Shown in pieces: positions 43,652 to 52,842 of a stretch of 64,000 nucleotides of DNA; the first letter of the stretch is position 1, and every line of letters begins with the position of its first letter. The DNA is from Stigmatella aurantiaca. Its GTDB lineage: Bacteria; Myxococcota; Myxococcia; Myxococcales; Myxococcaceae. The stretch lies in contig NZ_FOAP01000017.1 of assembly GCF_900109545.1 (NCBI RefSeq), positions 1-64,000 on the forward strand, in the 5' to 3' direction. The notes beneath the pieces are model-generated. The model did no database searches. It was not told the origin of the DNA and saw only the letters and a program-made list of their open reading frames with translations. The position numbers and the translations under genes were made by a program.

Positions 43652-44434
43652 ATGAAACGCGAAGGTTCTGTTGCGGGCAGAATGGTTCGAGGTTTCGTGG
43701 TGGCGGCGCTGTGCGGCGGTTTCATGCCGGGGTGTGCTTCCGGGGGAGGCAATGACAGCGGCTCGGATCCGGCCGCGAAGGACACGCTGGAACTGCGGCC
43801 GGAAGCGGGGCTGCTCACGGCCTTGCCACCGCGCGTCGGGTTGTCGCTGAAGAACATCCAGGATGCGCAGGCGAGCCTCCCGTATTGCCGCCTCTATTCC
43901 GAGTACGTGACGCCCTACGTGCTCCAGGCGTACTACTCGGATCAGGGCTTCGACGGTTGCGTCGTCGCGTGGATTGGCGACACGGGCAACAGCCTGGAGG
44001 TGAACGCGAACTACGCGGAGGACGTCTACCGCATCTATGTGAAGCGCTCGGGCCCGGCCGTCGGGGACACGGTGTTCCGGATGCTCGGGGACGGCGTGGG
44101 CCCGGTGGACCTGCACCTGGGCCGGCCGCTCCAGAACGCCGTCGATACCTTCTCGCTCGCGCTCACCGCGCAGGGCTACCCCATCGTCGCCTGGCTCCAT
44201 CAGCCGTCGGTCCACGCCCCGAACGTCGTCATCCAAGCGGCCCAATGGAACGGACAGGCGTGGGTGAACATGGGGGCGGAGCTCAACGACGAGAACTCGG
44301 CCGATTCGGTCGCCTCGAAGCCGCACCTGACCTGGAACACCCACGGCCAGCCCGTGCTGAGCTGGGACGAGACGGTGGGCACCACCACACGCCACAGCCA
44401 GCGCGTCTGGAATGGGAGTGTTTGGACGGAGTGA
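43652..44434 (+). CDS. Lipoprotein, unknown function
   Basis: A 260-aa lipoprotein (MKREGSVAGRMVRGFVVAALCGGFMPGC, lipobox MPGC). ATG 43652 is preferred because GGAGG is 6 nt upstream; ATG 43649 is also in frame. The mature part is beta-rich with repeated VxAW, AQWNGQAW and GQPVLSWDE segments, recalling beta-propeller or sialidase-like repeats seen in myxobacterial lipoproteins. No catalytic motif is recognised. Confidence 0.65.
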   Translation: MKREGSVAGRMVRGFVVAALCGGFMPGCASGGGNDSGSDPAAKDTLELRPEAGLLTALPPRVGLSLKNIQDAQASLPYCRLYSEYVTPYVLQAYYSDQGFDGCVVAWIGDTGNSLEVNANYAEDVYRIYVKRSGPAVGDTVFRMLGDGVGPVDLHLGRPLQNAVDTFSLALTAQGYPIVAWLHQPSVHAPNVVIQAAQWNGQAWVNMGAELNDENSADSVASKPHLTWNTHGQPVLSWDETVGTTTRHSQRVWNGSVWTE

Positions 44435-44502
44435 GTCAGCGGTGTAAATTGCTCCAAGTCTCTTTAAACGGACGAGACAGAAAGAGCAGGGAGACCGTGA
44501 AG

Positions 44503-44784
44503 ATGCTGCGAGCCAAGTTCATCCTCCTGGCGATGGCGATGTCCTGGGCGGGCTGTGGCGTGGCCCCGGAAGAGCAGGAGGCCCTGTCCGGCGGGGAAGT
44601 CACCACGGAGGCCAGCGTCGAGGCGCCGATTCAGGTGGCCTGCGAGGCGGGACCGCCGTCGAACTTCTGCCAGAACGTCGAGGGCAAGGCCTGTGCGACG
44701 ACGTCCACGCGCCGCTGCTACCTGCCCAACTACTGCGAGTGGTTCTTCTGCCGGTGCACCAACGGCGCCTGGGCCTGTGAGTAG
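44503..44784 (+). CDS. Small Cys-rich lipoprotein
   Basis: A 93-aa lipoprotein with lipobox MSWAGC. The mature part (about 48-93) contains nine cysteines in a compact pattern (CEAG, NFCQN, KACATT, RRCYLPNYCEWFFCRC, WACE), pointing to a disulfide-stabilised extracytoplasmic module. AGGGAG is 9 nt upstream of ATG 44503. It ends 22 bp before the sirtuin gene. Function unknown. Confidence 0.7.
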   Translation: MLRAKFILLAMAMSWAGCGVAPEEQEALSGGEVTTEASVEAPIQVACEAGPPSNFCQNVEGKACATTSTRRCYLPNYCEWFFCRCTNGAWACE

Positions 44785-44806
44785 TCCTGCGGGGTTCCCC
44801 TCGGAA

Positions 44807-45580
44807 ATGGAACCAGAGCTCGCGCGAGTCATCGGGCACCTGTCCCGGGCCCGGAGTGTGCTGTTCGTCACCGGCGCTGGCATCTCGGCGGAGTCGGGCA
44901 TTCCCACCTACCGCGGCATCGGTGGGCTCTACGAGGGGAAGACGGCCGAGGACGGCGTGCCCATCGAGGTGGCGCTCTCGGGGAGCATGTTCCGGCACCA
45001 GCCGGAGCGGACGTGGAAACACCTCCACGACATCGAGCGCGCCTGCCGGGGGGCGGTCTTCAACCGCGCGCACGAAATCCTGGCGCAGCTCGAAGGCTGC
45101 TTCGAGCGCTGCTGGGTGCTCACCCAGAACGTGGACGGCTTCCACAGGACAGCGGGCTCGAAGAACGTCATCGACATCCACGGTGACATTCATGAGCTGC
45201 GCTGCACGCGGTGCGATTTCGCGGAGCGTGTCGCGGACTACGCGCACCTGCCTCCCTGCCCATCCTGTCCCCGGTGCGGCGCGGTGGTGCGCCCGGACGT
45301 GGTGCTCTTCGAGGAACTGCTCCCGCCCACGAAGGTGGCGCTCATGGAGCAGGAGCTGATGCGGGGCTTTGATCTGGTGTTCTCGATCGGCACCTCCAGC
45401 CTCTTCCCCTACATCACCGCGCCGGTGCTCCAGGCGGCGAGGCGCCAGCGTCCCACGGTGGAGATCAACCCAGGGCGCACCTCGCTCTCGGAGTACGTCG
45501 ATGTCCGGCTGGAGGTGGGCGCGGTGGCCGCGTGCGAGGCCTTGTGGGCCGCCCGCGGCCAGTGGGAGCGCCGCGGTTAA
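44807..45580 (+). CDS. Sir2-family NAD-dependent deacylase
   Basis: A 257-aa sirtuin. NAD-binding GAGISAESGIPTYRG (23-37), TQNVDGFH, catalytic His in IDIHGD, a Cys4 zinc site (LRCTRC ... CPSCPRC), RPDVVLFEE, and the GTSS and INPG motifs of the Rossmann fold. Sirtuins remove acetyl or other acyl groups from lysines with NAD, in the cytoplasm. Start ATG 44807. It is followed 8 bp later by an EEP-fold gene, so the two are probably co-transcribed. Confidence 0.92.
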   Translation: MEPELARVIGHLSRARSVLFVTGAGISAESGIPTYRGIGGLYEGKTAEDGVPIEVALSGSMFRHQPERTWKHLHDIERACRGAVFNRAHEILAQLEGCFERCWVLTQNVDGFHRTAGSKNVIDIHGDIHELRCTRCDFAERVADYAHLPPCPSCPRCGAVVRPDVVLFEELLPPTKVALMEQELMRGFDLVFSIGTSSLFPYITAPVLQAARRQRPTVEINPGRTSLSEYVDVRLEVGAVAACEALWAARGQWERRG

Positions 45581-45588
45581 AGGAGCGC

Positions 45589-46335
45589 ATGTTGCGAGTG
45601 CTCACGCTGAACATCGCCCACGGCGTGCCCACGAGCCCCATTCCGCTGCCCTTCCTGCTGCCCCGCCGCCGGCTGCTGGAGCACCTGGACCGGATGGCCG
45701 GGCTGCTCGCGGAGCGGCGGGCGGACGTGGTGGCGCTCCAGGAGGTGGACCGCGCGGGCCTCTTCAGCGGGGCGGTGGACCCCCTGGAGCGGCTGGCCCA
45801 CCGGGCGGGGTATGCGCACGTGCTGCACGGCCCGCATCTGCACTGGCCGGGCGTCTGCGCCCGGGGGACGGCGCTGCTGTCCCTGCGGCCCCTGCACGAG
45901 CCGGCATGGAACTCCTTCGAGGCGGACCGGGCGGTGGACAAGGGCTATGTGGTGGCGGCGGTGGAGGACGCGGGCCGCTGGCTCGATGTGGTCTCCGTCC
46001 ACCTGGACAGCGTCTCGGGGCGCTGCCGCCAGCGGCAGGTGGCGCGGCTGCTTCATGCGCTCAGCGGCCGCCCGGCCCGGCCCCGGCTGGTGTTGGGAGA
46101 CCTGAACGCCCCGGGAAGCCATCCTGGGGAGGCGCCCGCGCAGCTGATCCAGGCGCTGGCCCTGCACGCGCCGGACGTGGAGGGCGGCCTCGCCACGTAC
46201 CCCGCTTCGCGCCCCGCCCAGCGGTTGGATTGGATCCTCGCGCCCCGGGAGCTGCGCTTTCACGCGCAGCGGACGCTCCCCGAACCGGTGTCCGACCACC
46301 TGGCGGTGGAGGCGGAGCTGGAGTGGCTTGGGTGA
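45589..46335 (+). CDS. EEP-family phosphodiesterase/nuclease
   Basis: A 248-aa protein of the endonuclease/exonuclease/phosphatase fold. Motifs: VLTLNIAHG, VVALQEVD (metal Glu), VVSVHLDS, LVLGDLNAPG, RLDWILAP and EPVSDHLAVEAEL with the catalytic His. AAAGGAG is 4-5 nt before ATG 45589 and overlaps the sirtuin stop. It is short, with no signal peptide, so probably cytoplasmic. The substrate is not predictable. A second, unrelated-looking member of the same superfamily lies at 27646-28614. Confidence 0.82.
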   Translation: MLRVLTLNIAHGVPTSPIPLPFLLPRRRLLEHLDRMAGLLAERRADVVALQEVDRAGLFSGAVDPLERLAHRAGYAHVLHGPHLHWPGVCARGTALLSLRPLHEPAWNSFEADRAVDKGYVVAAVEDAGRWLDVVSVHLDSVSGRCRQRQVARLLHALSGRPARPRLVLGDLNAPGSHPGEAPAQLIQALALHAPDVEGGLATYPASRPAQRLDWILAPRELRFHAQRTLPEPVSDHLAVEAELEWLG

Positions 46336-46392
46336 AGCACGGCGGCGCCTCGGGAGGCGAGGACGTCTGCTAGGTTGAGCCCGGAGGGTAGC

Positions 46393-46923
46393 GTGGCGAG
46401 CTTCGGACACATTGCGGTGGGACTGGCGCTGGGACGGGTGGGCGCGAGGGAGGCGTCACCTGGCAAGCGGGCCGCCGTGATGGGGGCGCTCGCCGCGCTG
46501 GCGATGCTGCCGGACGCGGACGTCATCGCCTTCGTGCTGAGGATTCCCTACGCGGCGCCCTGGGGGCACCGGGGCGCCTCGCACTCGTTCGTGATCGCCG
46601 CGCTGGTGGCGCTCGCGGTGGCGGTGGGGATGCGGGTGGCGCGAGGGCCCGCGCTCAAGGCGGGGCTGCTCACCTTCGCCGCCGTGGGCAGCCATGGGGT
46701 GTTGGATGCGATGACCACGGGCGGGCTGGGCGCGGCGCTGCTGTGGCCCTTCACCACCGCCCGCCACTTCCTTCCCTGGAGGCCCATCCCCGTGGCGCCC
46801 ATCGGGGTGGGCATGCTCTCGGCGCGCGGCGTGTACGTGGTGCTGGTGGAGCTGCTCCTCTTCTTGCCCTTCTGGGGCTACGCTCTCTGGCCCCGCCGGA
46901 GCGCGCCGCCGCGCGGGCGTTGA
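46393..46923 (+). CDS. Membrane-bound metal-dependent hydrolase, YdjM-like
   Basis: A 176-aa integral membrane protein starting at GTG 46393 (GGAGGG 5 nt upstream). It carries the YdjM/DUF457 pattern: FGHIAVGLALGR with an N-terminal His, LPDADV, HRGASHSF, and GSHGVLDAMT. These His and Asp residues lie at membrane edges and may bind metal. Family members are annotated as inner-membrane metal-dependent hydrolases without firm substrates. The next gene's ATG follows its stop codon directly. Confidence 0.8.
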   Translation: MASFGHIAVGLALGRVGAREASPGKRAAVMGALAALAMLPDADVIAFVLRIPYAAPWGHRGASHSFVIAALVALAVAVGMRVARGPALKAGLLTFAAVGSHGVLDAMTTGGLGAALLWPFTTARHFLPWRPIPVAPIGVGMLSARGVYVVLVELLLFLPFWGYALWPRRSAPPRGR

Positions 46924-47793
46924 ATGCGAGCTCATTTCCTACTGATCCTCCTGGCCCCCGTGCCGGCCCTCCTCCTCGGCGTGGCCGTGGCGGGCTCCGC
47001 TCACACCCGGGCGTTTGTCCCGAACGCGCTGGCGCTCCTGCTGGGGTGCGCCTGCGTGTGGCTGTGGAGACTGGGGTCTCCTTCCAGAAGGGACCTGCGC
47101 CTGGGGGTCATGGCCCTGGCCGCGTTCGCCGCCATCGCCGCGACGCTGGCCTTTCCTGGCCTGGACGGGGTGCATCGCTGGCTGCCGCTCGGCCCCCTGC
47201 GCTTGAACGCTTCCGCCGCCTTCCTTCCCTGGCTCCTGGTGGGAATGAGCGCCTCCCATGCCGGGGTGCGCCGCGGGTGCACCGTGCTCGCACTGCTGGC
47301 CCAGGGCGTCCACTGGCTTCAGCCCGATGCGGCCCAAGCCACCGCGCTCGCGGGGGGGACGCTCGTCCTGATGCGCCCTTGGGCGCCAGGGCCCGGCAGA
47401 GGTCTTCGGATGGCCGGGGTGGCCCTGATGGGGGGACTCGCGGCCTGCACCTGGGCCCGGGCGGATCCGCTGGCCCCCGTGGCGCACGTCGAGCGGATCC
47501 TCTTCCTCGCCGCGGACCGGGGGCCCCTCTGGCTGGGGGCCACCGGGGCGGTGGGGGCGCTCCTGCTCGGGGCGTTCTGGCTCACCGCCAGAGCCTCCGC
47601 TCCCGCGCATGCCCGGGTTGCGCTTGCCTTCGGGACCGCGTTTGCCCTCATGGTGGGGGCCACGTTCCTGGGGAACTTCCCCGTGCCGCTGATGGGGGCG
47701 GGAGCGGGCCCTGTCCTGGGCTGGTACGCCTTCGCGGCGGTGCTCACCCGCCCGGAGCGGCCTGAGCAGGGAGACCCCGCGGAATCAGGCTAA
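46924..47793 (+). CDS. Polytopic membrane protein, FtsW-like motif
   Basis: A 289-aa protein with about seven to eight hydrophobic segments. It begins directly after the previous stop codon. The segment GVHRWLPLGPLRLNASAAFLPWLLVG recalls the RWIPLGPxxLQPSExxK signature of FtsW/RodA SEDS proteins. The protein is shorter than SEDS enzymes, and the rest of their conserved residues are not clear. It may be a remote or degraded relative, or the match may be chance. Co-translation with the YdjM-like gene is likely. Confidence 0.55.
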   Translation: MRAHFLLILLAPVPALLLGVAVAGSAHTRAFVPNALALLLGCACVWLWRLGSPSRRDLRLGVMALAAFAAIAATLAFPGLDGVHRWLPLGPLRLNASAAFLPWLLVGMSASHAGVRRGCTVLALLAQGVHWLQPDAAQATALAGGTLVLMRPWAPGPGRGLRMAGVALMGGLAACTWARADPLAPVAHVERILFLAADRGPLWLGATGAVGALLLGAFWLTARASAPAHARVALAFGTAFALMVGATFLGNFPVPLMGAGAGPVLGWYAFAAVLTRPERPEQGDPAESG

Positions 47794-47812
47794 CCCTCCG
47801 GGGTCCCCGTCC

Positions 47813-48949
47813 TCACGGAGCAACGCCCGTCTGTTTCAGCCGGACGAGCTGGTAGCCCCGGCCTCCGGGGCCGAAGCCCTGGACATTGGCGAGCTGGAGA
47901 ATCAGCAGTCCCGAGGGCAGCTCGAAGTAGACGTCGGCCCGGACGTTCGCGTTGGGGTCCAGGCGAGGGTAGCTGCGCAGCTCCCGCCACTCCACGCCAT
48001 CGAGACTGCCCCAGACGTGCGCGCTCACCTCGCTGGGAGGATAGATGTCTCCGCCCGGCTCCCGGGCGATGCCCGCCACGAAGCCTCCCGCCTTCAGGGC
48101 GTAGGTGGAGTAGGCGGGGCCGGTGAGCTGCACCAGCGCGGCATACGTCCCATCCGGCGAGAGCTGGGCAATGTGCGGCCGCTGCGGCAGGTAGGTGATG
48201 TCCTGCCCGAAGAGCAGGCTGCCATCGCTGAGCGGCACCGCGTCGACCACGCACCCCTCCTGGCCTCCGAGGACCCGCACCCACGAGTTGCCCGCGTCCA
48301 CCGAGCGAAAGGTGCCAGCCTTCTGGGGGGTATCTCCGAAGAAGGCCCACAGGGCATGGTGCGCCGGATCCGCCGTCAGCCCGTGGCCATGGCGATGGCC
48401 GGTGAAGGTCTGCCGCACCTCCCAGGTGAGGCCCCGGTCCTTGCTGGCGTGGAGCCGGATGGGCGTGTCCTGGGTGGTGAAGGACTGATACTCGAGGAAG
48501 TACACGGTGCCATCCAGCTCCGCGATGTTGTGGGGCGTGAGCATGCGGAAGTCGCCGAGCGAGAGGACCTCGCTCCAGGTGGCGCCGCCATCCGCGGAGC
48601 GGGAGAGGTATTGCAGGCCGTCGCGGCTGGTGTTGGCCAGCAGCGTGCCGTCGGCCAGCGCGGACATGACGCGGAAGGAGCCTCCCAGCGGGTGCCGCGC
48701 CTTGAAGCTCCAGGTCTGGGCACCATCCGTGCTCGCATAGAGACGGCTGGTCGATTCATCCATCTTCAGCGCATACGCCGTCCCCGAAGGGGCGACCGCC
48801 ATGATCTGGTGCGTCGTGTTGGTGAGCACCACCTCCAGGCCAGGCTGGGCCAGGGGCGTGACGGGCTCCGCCGCGTGAAGGCTCGCCGTGAAGAGCAGGC
48901 ACCCCAGCAGGGTGACGTGAATCGGGAAACGCGTATCCATTGGAATCAT
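47813..48949 (-). CDS. Exported beta-propeller (sialidase/BNR-like) protein
   Basis: A 378-aa protein with signal peptide (PIHVTLLGCLLFTASLHAAEP). It has repeated Asp-box/BNR-like segments: LYASTDGAQTWSF, SRSADGGATWSEV, ASKDRGLTWEV, RSVDAGNSWVRV, GSLDGVEWREL. Such S-x-D-x-G-x-T-W boxes mark sialidase-type and Vps10-type propellers. No clear sialidase arginine triad is identified, so enzymatic activity is not claimed. Start 48949 has AGGA 6 nt upstream. It is convergent with the preceding membrane protein gene. Confidence 0.75.
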   Translation of the reverse strand: MIPMDTRFPIHVTLLGCLLFTASLHAAEPVTPLAQPGLEVVLTNTTHQIMAVAPSGTAYALKMDESTSRLYASTDGAQTWSFKARHPLGGSFRVMSALADGTLLANTSRDGLQYLSRSADGGATWSEVLSLGDFRMLTPHNIAELDGTVYFLEYQSFTTQDTPIRLHASKDRGLTWEVRQTFTGHRHGHGLTADPAHHALWAFFGDTPQKAGTFRSVDAGNSWVRVLGGQEGCVVDAVPLSDGSLLFGQDITYLPQRPHIAQLSPDGTYAALVQLTGPAYSTYALKAGGFVAGIAREPGGDIYPPSEVSAHVWGSLDGVEWRELRSYPRLDPNANVRADVYFELPSGLLILQLANVQGFGPGGRGYQLVRLKQTGVAP

Positions 48950-49056
48950 GAGCGTCCTGATGGAGATGACGCGCACTGTTGGAAACCCTCCCTTCGGGAG
49001 GGGGGGCCCGTCACGGCCCGGAACTTGCGAACCCTCCCTGTGTGGAGGTGGTACCC

Positions 49057-50505
49057 ATGGGGATTCGCGCAGGGGCGGTGGGGGCAGGGCTGGCGTTCAT
49101 GTCTGTTTTCGCGGTGGGTTGTAGTGATGAGCCCAGGACAGTCGAGCCCCCGGAGCAACAGGAGCCCGGGCCACCGCTGGGAAATGAAGTTCCCCCGGAG
49201 CGCCCGCCGCTTCCCCCCGAGGAGGACGGCACACCCCCGGCCCCCGCGCCGGACGAGGAGACGGAGCCCGGGCCGGGCGAGCCTCAGAGCGCGGGGCCGT
49301 GGCCGGTGGAGGCCGTGCTCGACTACACGCAGCGGTTTGGCACCGGGACACCGCAGAGCGTGGGGCTCGATGAAGGGCTGAACCTCTGGCTGCTCGATGG
49401 CGGCCGCATCGGCGTGTTGCGCCCGGGAGACGCGGCGCCCACCTGGAGCTCCGGCATCGGCCAGGCGCGCCAGCCCTTTGGCAGGGAGTCGCTCGCCATC
49501 GGCTCGACGGTCATCTGCGGCGGTGAGGCGGGACGCGCCTACGTGGGCTACCGCGCCGCCGAGATGAAGCGCGCGGCAGGCATCTCCCAGCGCACGTACA
49601 TCCCGGGCCCGGACGAGGCGTACTACACGCCCGAGCGCTATGCCGAGTACCAGAAGGGGGATCTCGACGCGGTCCGCCTCCAGCCCGATGGGTCCGTCGT
49701 GCTGGAGGAGCACATCTGGCGCACCACGAGCCCGTCGAGCGAGGGCAAGCAGCTCGGAATCCACAACACGAACGACTTTCACTACGAGGAGGACCGCAGC
49801 ATCCTGAACTGCGCCCGCGTGACGCGCGGCCCGCATCGCGGCGACCTCTACGTCACGACCAACCACGGGGTGACGCGCATCCAGGGGCTCACCTACAACA
49901 GCCACCGTCATCCCGGCTGGTACCTCATCACCGAGAACCCGGACGGAACGAAGGCCGAGTCCCTGCAGTGCCCGCCCATGTATGGGCTCGGCATCGCGAA
50001 GAACGGAGACGTCCTCGTCGCGAACGAGCAGATGCTGGGCGTCCTCGTGCCAAGCTCGCGGCTGGAGGACTGGGACCGGGAGAACACCTGGGCGGGCCCC
50101 ACGCCCTGGACGTTCAAGGGCTTCAACGAGGCGCTCAACGGCCAGGCCACGGATGATTACTGGCGCGCCTTCGAGCAGACGGCCTCGGGCCGCTACTACC
50201 TGGGCAGCGCGGAGTTCGGCGTCTGGGCGATGACGCCCAGGTCGCGCTCCTCGGGGAACTGGTCGAAGCTCGCGGGGCTGCCGTCGGATCGGATCCTCTC
50301 GCTCAAGGCGACGGACGATGGGGCGCTCTACATCGGGACGCAGGGCGCGGGGCTCTGGCGGCTGGAGCCGGACGGCGTGACGCTGGCCCAGGTGCCGCAG
50401 GTGGCGGGCCAGAGCGTCTTGCAGCTCGTCTACGAGCCCACGGTGACGCCGAGCATGCTGCTCGTCCTCACGGACCAGGGGCTGACCGTCCTCCGGGGCC
50501 CGTAG
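49057..50505 (+). CDS. Lipoprotein with propeller-like repeats
   Basis: A 482-aa lipoprotein (lipobox FAVGC). A Pro/Glu-rich stalk (about 25-75) is followed by a beta-propeller-like domain with GLDEGLNLWLLDGG, LYVTTNHGVTRIQGL, GLGIAKNGDVLVAN, ALYIGTQGAGLWRL and LLVLTDQGLTVLRG. These resemble two-component-sensor propeller repeats. GGAGGTGG is upstream of ATG 49057. Its last 38 bp overlap the end of the convergent MFS gene. Ligand unknown. Confidence 0.75.
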   Translation: MGIRAGAVGAGLAFMSVFAVGCSDEPRTVEPPEQQEPGPPLGNEVPPERPPLPPEEDGTPPAPAPDEETEPGPGEPQSAGPWPVEAVLDYTQRFGTGTPQSVGLDEGLNLWLLDGGRIGVLRPGDAAPTWSSGIGQARQPFGRESLAIGSTVICGGEAGRAYVGYRAAEMKRAAGISQRTYIPGPDEAYYTPERYAEYQKGDLDAVRLQPDGSVVLEEHIWRTTSPSSEGKQLGIHNTNDFHYEEDRSILNCARVTRGPHRGDLYVTTNHGVTRIQGLTYNSHRHPGWYLITENPDGTKAESLQCPPMYGLGIAKNGDVLVANEQMLGVLVPSSRLEDWDRENTWAGPTPWTFKGFNEALNGQATDDYWRAFEQTASGRYYLGSAEFGVWAMTPRSRSSGNWSKLAGLPSDRILSLKATDDGALYIGTQGAGLWRLEPDGVTLAQVPQVAGQSVLQLVYEPTVTPSMLLVLTDQGLTVLRGP

Positions 50506-51691
50506 GCGGCTCGGTGGGGAGGCTCAGGTGCCGCTCCTCGATGCGCGAGCCCGCCGCGAGCACGAGGATGCCCCCGCCCAGCGAGGCCAGCGTCCAGGAC
50601 AGTGACCACTCGGCGAGCAGACCGATGAGGGGATTCATCACCACGATGCCCAACGTGCGCACCATCGACACGAAGGAGAGCACGGTGGCCCGCCGCTCCG
50701 AGGGCACGTGGTGGTTGATATAGGCGCTGAACAGGGGGATGCGCGGCAGGCTGAAGGTGAAGCCCAGGACGATCCCCAGGATGACGAGCGGCAGCCACTG
50801 GGTGGCCGACAGCAGCAGGAAGCTCAGGCCAGTGAGGACGCTGGCCGCGAGCAGGAGCCGGCGCATGGAGCCGCTCCAGCGCTCGAACCGCGCGGTGTTG
50901 CCCAGAAAGACGATCTGCCCGAGACACGACAGGGCATGCACGATGCCGAAGAAGCGCAGGGGCATCCCGGCGCGCTCCAGCAGGGGCTGGAACAACCAGA
51001 TGATGCCCCAGGCGAGGGCATTCGTCAGGGCCAGCTCGACGGCGAGCAGCAGGACCACCTTGTGGCCCAGGAAGTAGCGGCCCCCCTCGGCGAGGATGCG
51101 CGTGTAGGGGACGCGGCCCGGAGCCTCCCGGGCCTGGACGGCGGGCTCCTGCAGGGTGAGCGAGAGCAGGAAGGCGAGGGCGGCGGGAATCGCATAGGCC
51201 GCCATGGGGGCGCTCATGCCGAAGGCGCTGGCGATGAAGCCTCCCGCGAGGGTCGCGGTGATGATGCCGCCGAGCTTGAAGGACTCCATGCGGCCGAGGA
51301 CCTGGGCGGCGCGGTCCGCCTGTCCCTCCGCCTTGAGGCTGTCATAGGCGAGCGCCTCGTCGGCGCCGGAGTGGAGGGTGTAGGCGATGGCGAAGAGCGC
51401 CTCGGCGGCCATGAACACCCCGAAGGAGGGCCGCGACACGTAGAGCAGGGCCGCGCCCAGGCCCACGGCGCTGCCGAGCGCCAGGGACACCTTGCGCCCG
51501 AGGTAGTCCGCCACGGTGCCCGTGGGCACCTCGAAGAGGAAGTTGCACAGGAAGAACCAGGCGTTGAGGTAGAGCACCTGCGCCAGCGAGAGGCCGCCCC
51601 ATTGCGTGTAGAACGGCACGAGGACGGCGGCGAAGAAGTGCATCCAGAACAGCAGCCGGATGACCTGGAGCTTCCAGAGATTGGACCTCAC
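50468..51691 (-). CDS. MFS transporter
   Basis: A 407-aa transporter with about twelve membrane helices. Family signs: FEVPTGTVADYLGRK between helices 2 and 3 (the MFS loop motif), and the duplicated second half beginning about residue 200. Start is taken as GTG 51691, where GGGAG lies about 9 nt upstream and a typical short cytoplasmic N-terminus (VRSNLWKLQVIRLLFW) begins; longer upstream frames have no support. The direction and substrate (drug, sugar or metabolite) are not clear. Its 3' end overlaps the convergent lipoprotein gene by 38 bp. Confidence 0.83.
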   Translation of the reverse strand: MRSNLWKLQVIRLLFWMHFFAAVLVPFYTQWGGLSLAQVLYLNAWFFLCNFLFEVPTGTVADYLGRKVSLALGSAVGLGAALLYVSRPSFGVFMAAEALFAIAYTLHSGADEALAYDSLKAEGQADRAAQVLGRMESFKLGGIITATLAGGFIASAFGMSAPMAAYAIPAALAFLLSLTLQEPAVQAREAPGRVPYTRILAEGGRYFLGHKVVLLLAVELALTNALAWGIIWLFQPLLERAGMPLRFFGIVHALSCLGQIVFLGNTARFERWSGSMRRLLLAASVLTGLSFLLLSATQWLPLVILGIVLGFTFSLPRIPLFSAYINHHVPSERRATVLSFVSMVRTLGIVVMNPLIGLLAEWSLSWTLASLGGGILVLAAGSRIEERHLSLPTEPPTGPGGRSAPGP

Positions 51692-51721
51692 GCGCGTTCT
51701 CTCCCGGGATAGACTGGTGGC

Positions 51722-52762
51722 ATGCTGCGTGTCCTCGTGCTGCTGTCCTCCGCCGCCGTGGCCCAGACGCCCGAGGCCACCGCCTTGCCGGAGGAGGAGA
51801 AGCTGCCCTTCGTGACGGCCCTGCACTTCGAGAACGATGTGCTGGCGCAAAGCGACCGCTTCTACACCACCGGCCTCCGGCTGGAACACCACGGCGAGTA
51901 CAACCCCTGCCGCAAGCTCGCCCTCGCGCTCGGCTTTCCGGACACCGTGGACCACCGCTATCCCTGCGGCGTCTCGCTGTCCCAGAACATCTACACGCCC
52001 AGCGACATCACCCCCAGCGAGGGCGAGACGCCCTGGCCCAACCCGGAGGACCGGCCTTACGGCGGCTGGCTCCATGCCGGGGTGCTCTTCCAGCACCTGG
52101 CCGCCGCGGATTCCCCCACCCGCTCATCGCGGCTCACGCTGGAGGCCACCGTGGGCGTCACCGGCCCGGCCTCGGGGGCAGAGCACGTCCAGCGCGGGGT
52201 TCACTCGGCGCTGCGGCACCTCTTCGGCCCGGACACGGCCCGGGACCCCATTGGCTGGGAGGCGCAACTGCCCACCGAGCCCACCTTGCACCTCTCCGCG
52301 CTCCGCGAGCAGCCCCTGCTCTGGAGCCCCTTCGTGGACGCGGCCTGGTCGGCGGGAGCCATGCTGGGCACGGTCTTCACGAACGCCAGCGCGGGCGCCA
52401 CGGTGCGCGTGGGGTGGCTGGCCCGGCCGTTCGGGCTGGCGCCCCTCATGCCGTCCATCCGCCAGAGGTTGCGCGCGGAGCAGGCGCCCCCGGAGCGCAC
52501 CTGGGAGGCGTACCTCTTCGCCCGGGGCCAGGTGCGGCTGGTGGCGCGCAACCTGTTCCTGGACGGGACCCTCTTCCGCAAGAGCCTCAGCGTCCGGAAG
52601 ACGCCCGTGGTGGGAGACACCGAGGTTGGCGGGGCCGTGCGCACGCGCCACTTCCAGGCCGCCCTGAGCATGGTCTTCCGCTCCCAGGAGATGGCCGAGC
52701 CGCCCGATTCCCGGCTGGGAGGCCACCGGTTCGCGCAACTCCAGCTCGCGTACTTGCGATAA
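51722..52762 (+). CDS. LpxR-type lipid A deacylase
   Basis: A 346-aa outer-membrane beta-barrel protein with signal peptide (MLRVLVLLSSAAVAQ). It has the LpxR/DUF2219 hallmark FENDVLAQSDRFYTTGLRLEH, where N38-D39 match active-site residues, plus GVSLSQNIYTPSD, RPYGGWLH and a final beta strand ending LQLAYLR. LpxR removes the 3'-acyloxyacyl chain of lipid A at the outer membrane. In myxobacteria this could tune LPS. It is divergent from the MFS gene, with 30 bp between starts. Confidence 0.82.
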   Translation: MLRVLVLLSSAAVAQTPEATALPEEEKLPFVTALHFENDVLAQSDRFYTTGLRLEHHGEYNPCRKLALALGFPDTVDHRYPCGVSLSQNIYTPSDITPSEGETPWPNPEDRPYGGWLHAGVLFQHLAAADSPTRSSRLTLEATVGVTGPASGAEHVQRGVHSALRHLFGPDTARDPIGWEAQLPTEPTLHLSALREQPLLWSPFVDAAWSAGAMLGTVFTNASAGATVRVGWLARPFGLAPLMPSIRQRLRAEQAPPERTWEAYLFARGQVRLVARNLFLDGTLFRKSLSVRKTPVVGDTEVGGAVRTRHFQAALSMVFRSQEMAEPPDSRLGGHRFAQLQLAYLR

Positions 52763-52842
52763 GCTGCGCAGGCTCCCCTGCTGGGTACCCCTCCCGCTCG
52801 GGACATTTCCACATCCCCCTTGTGTTGCTGGAGGCGTTCTTC

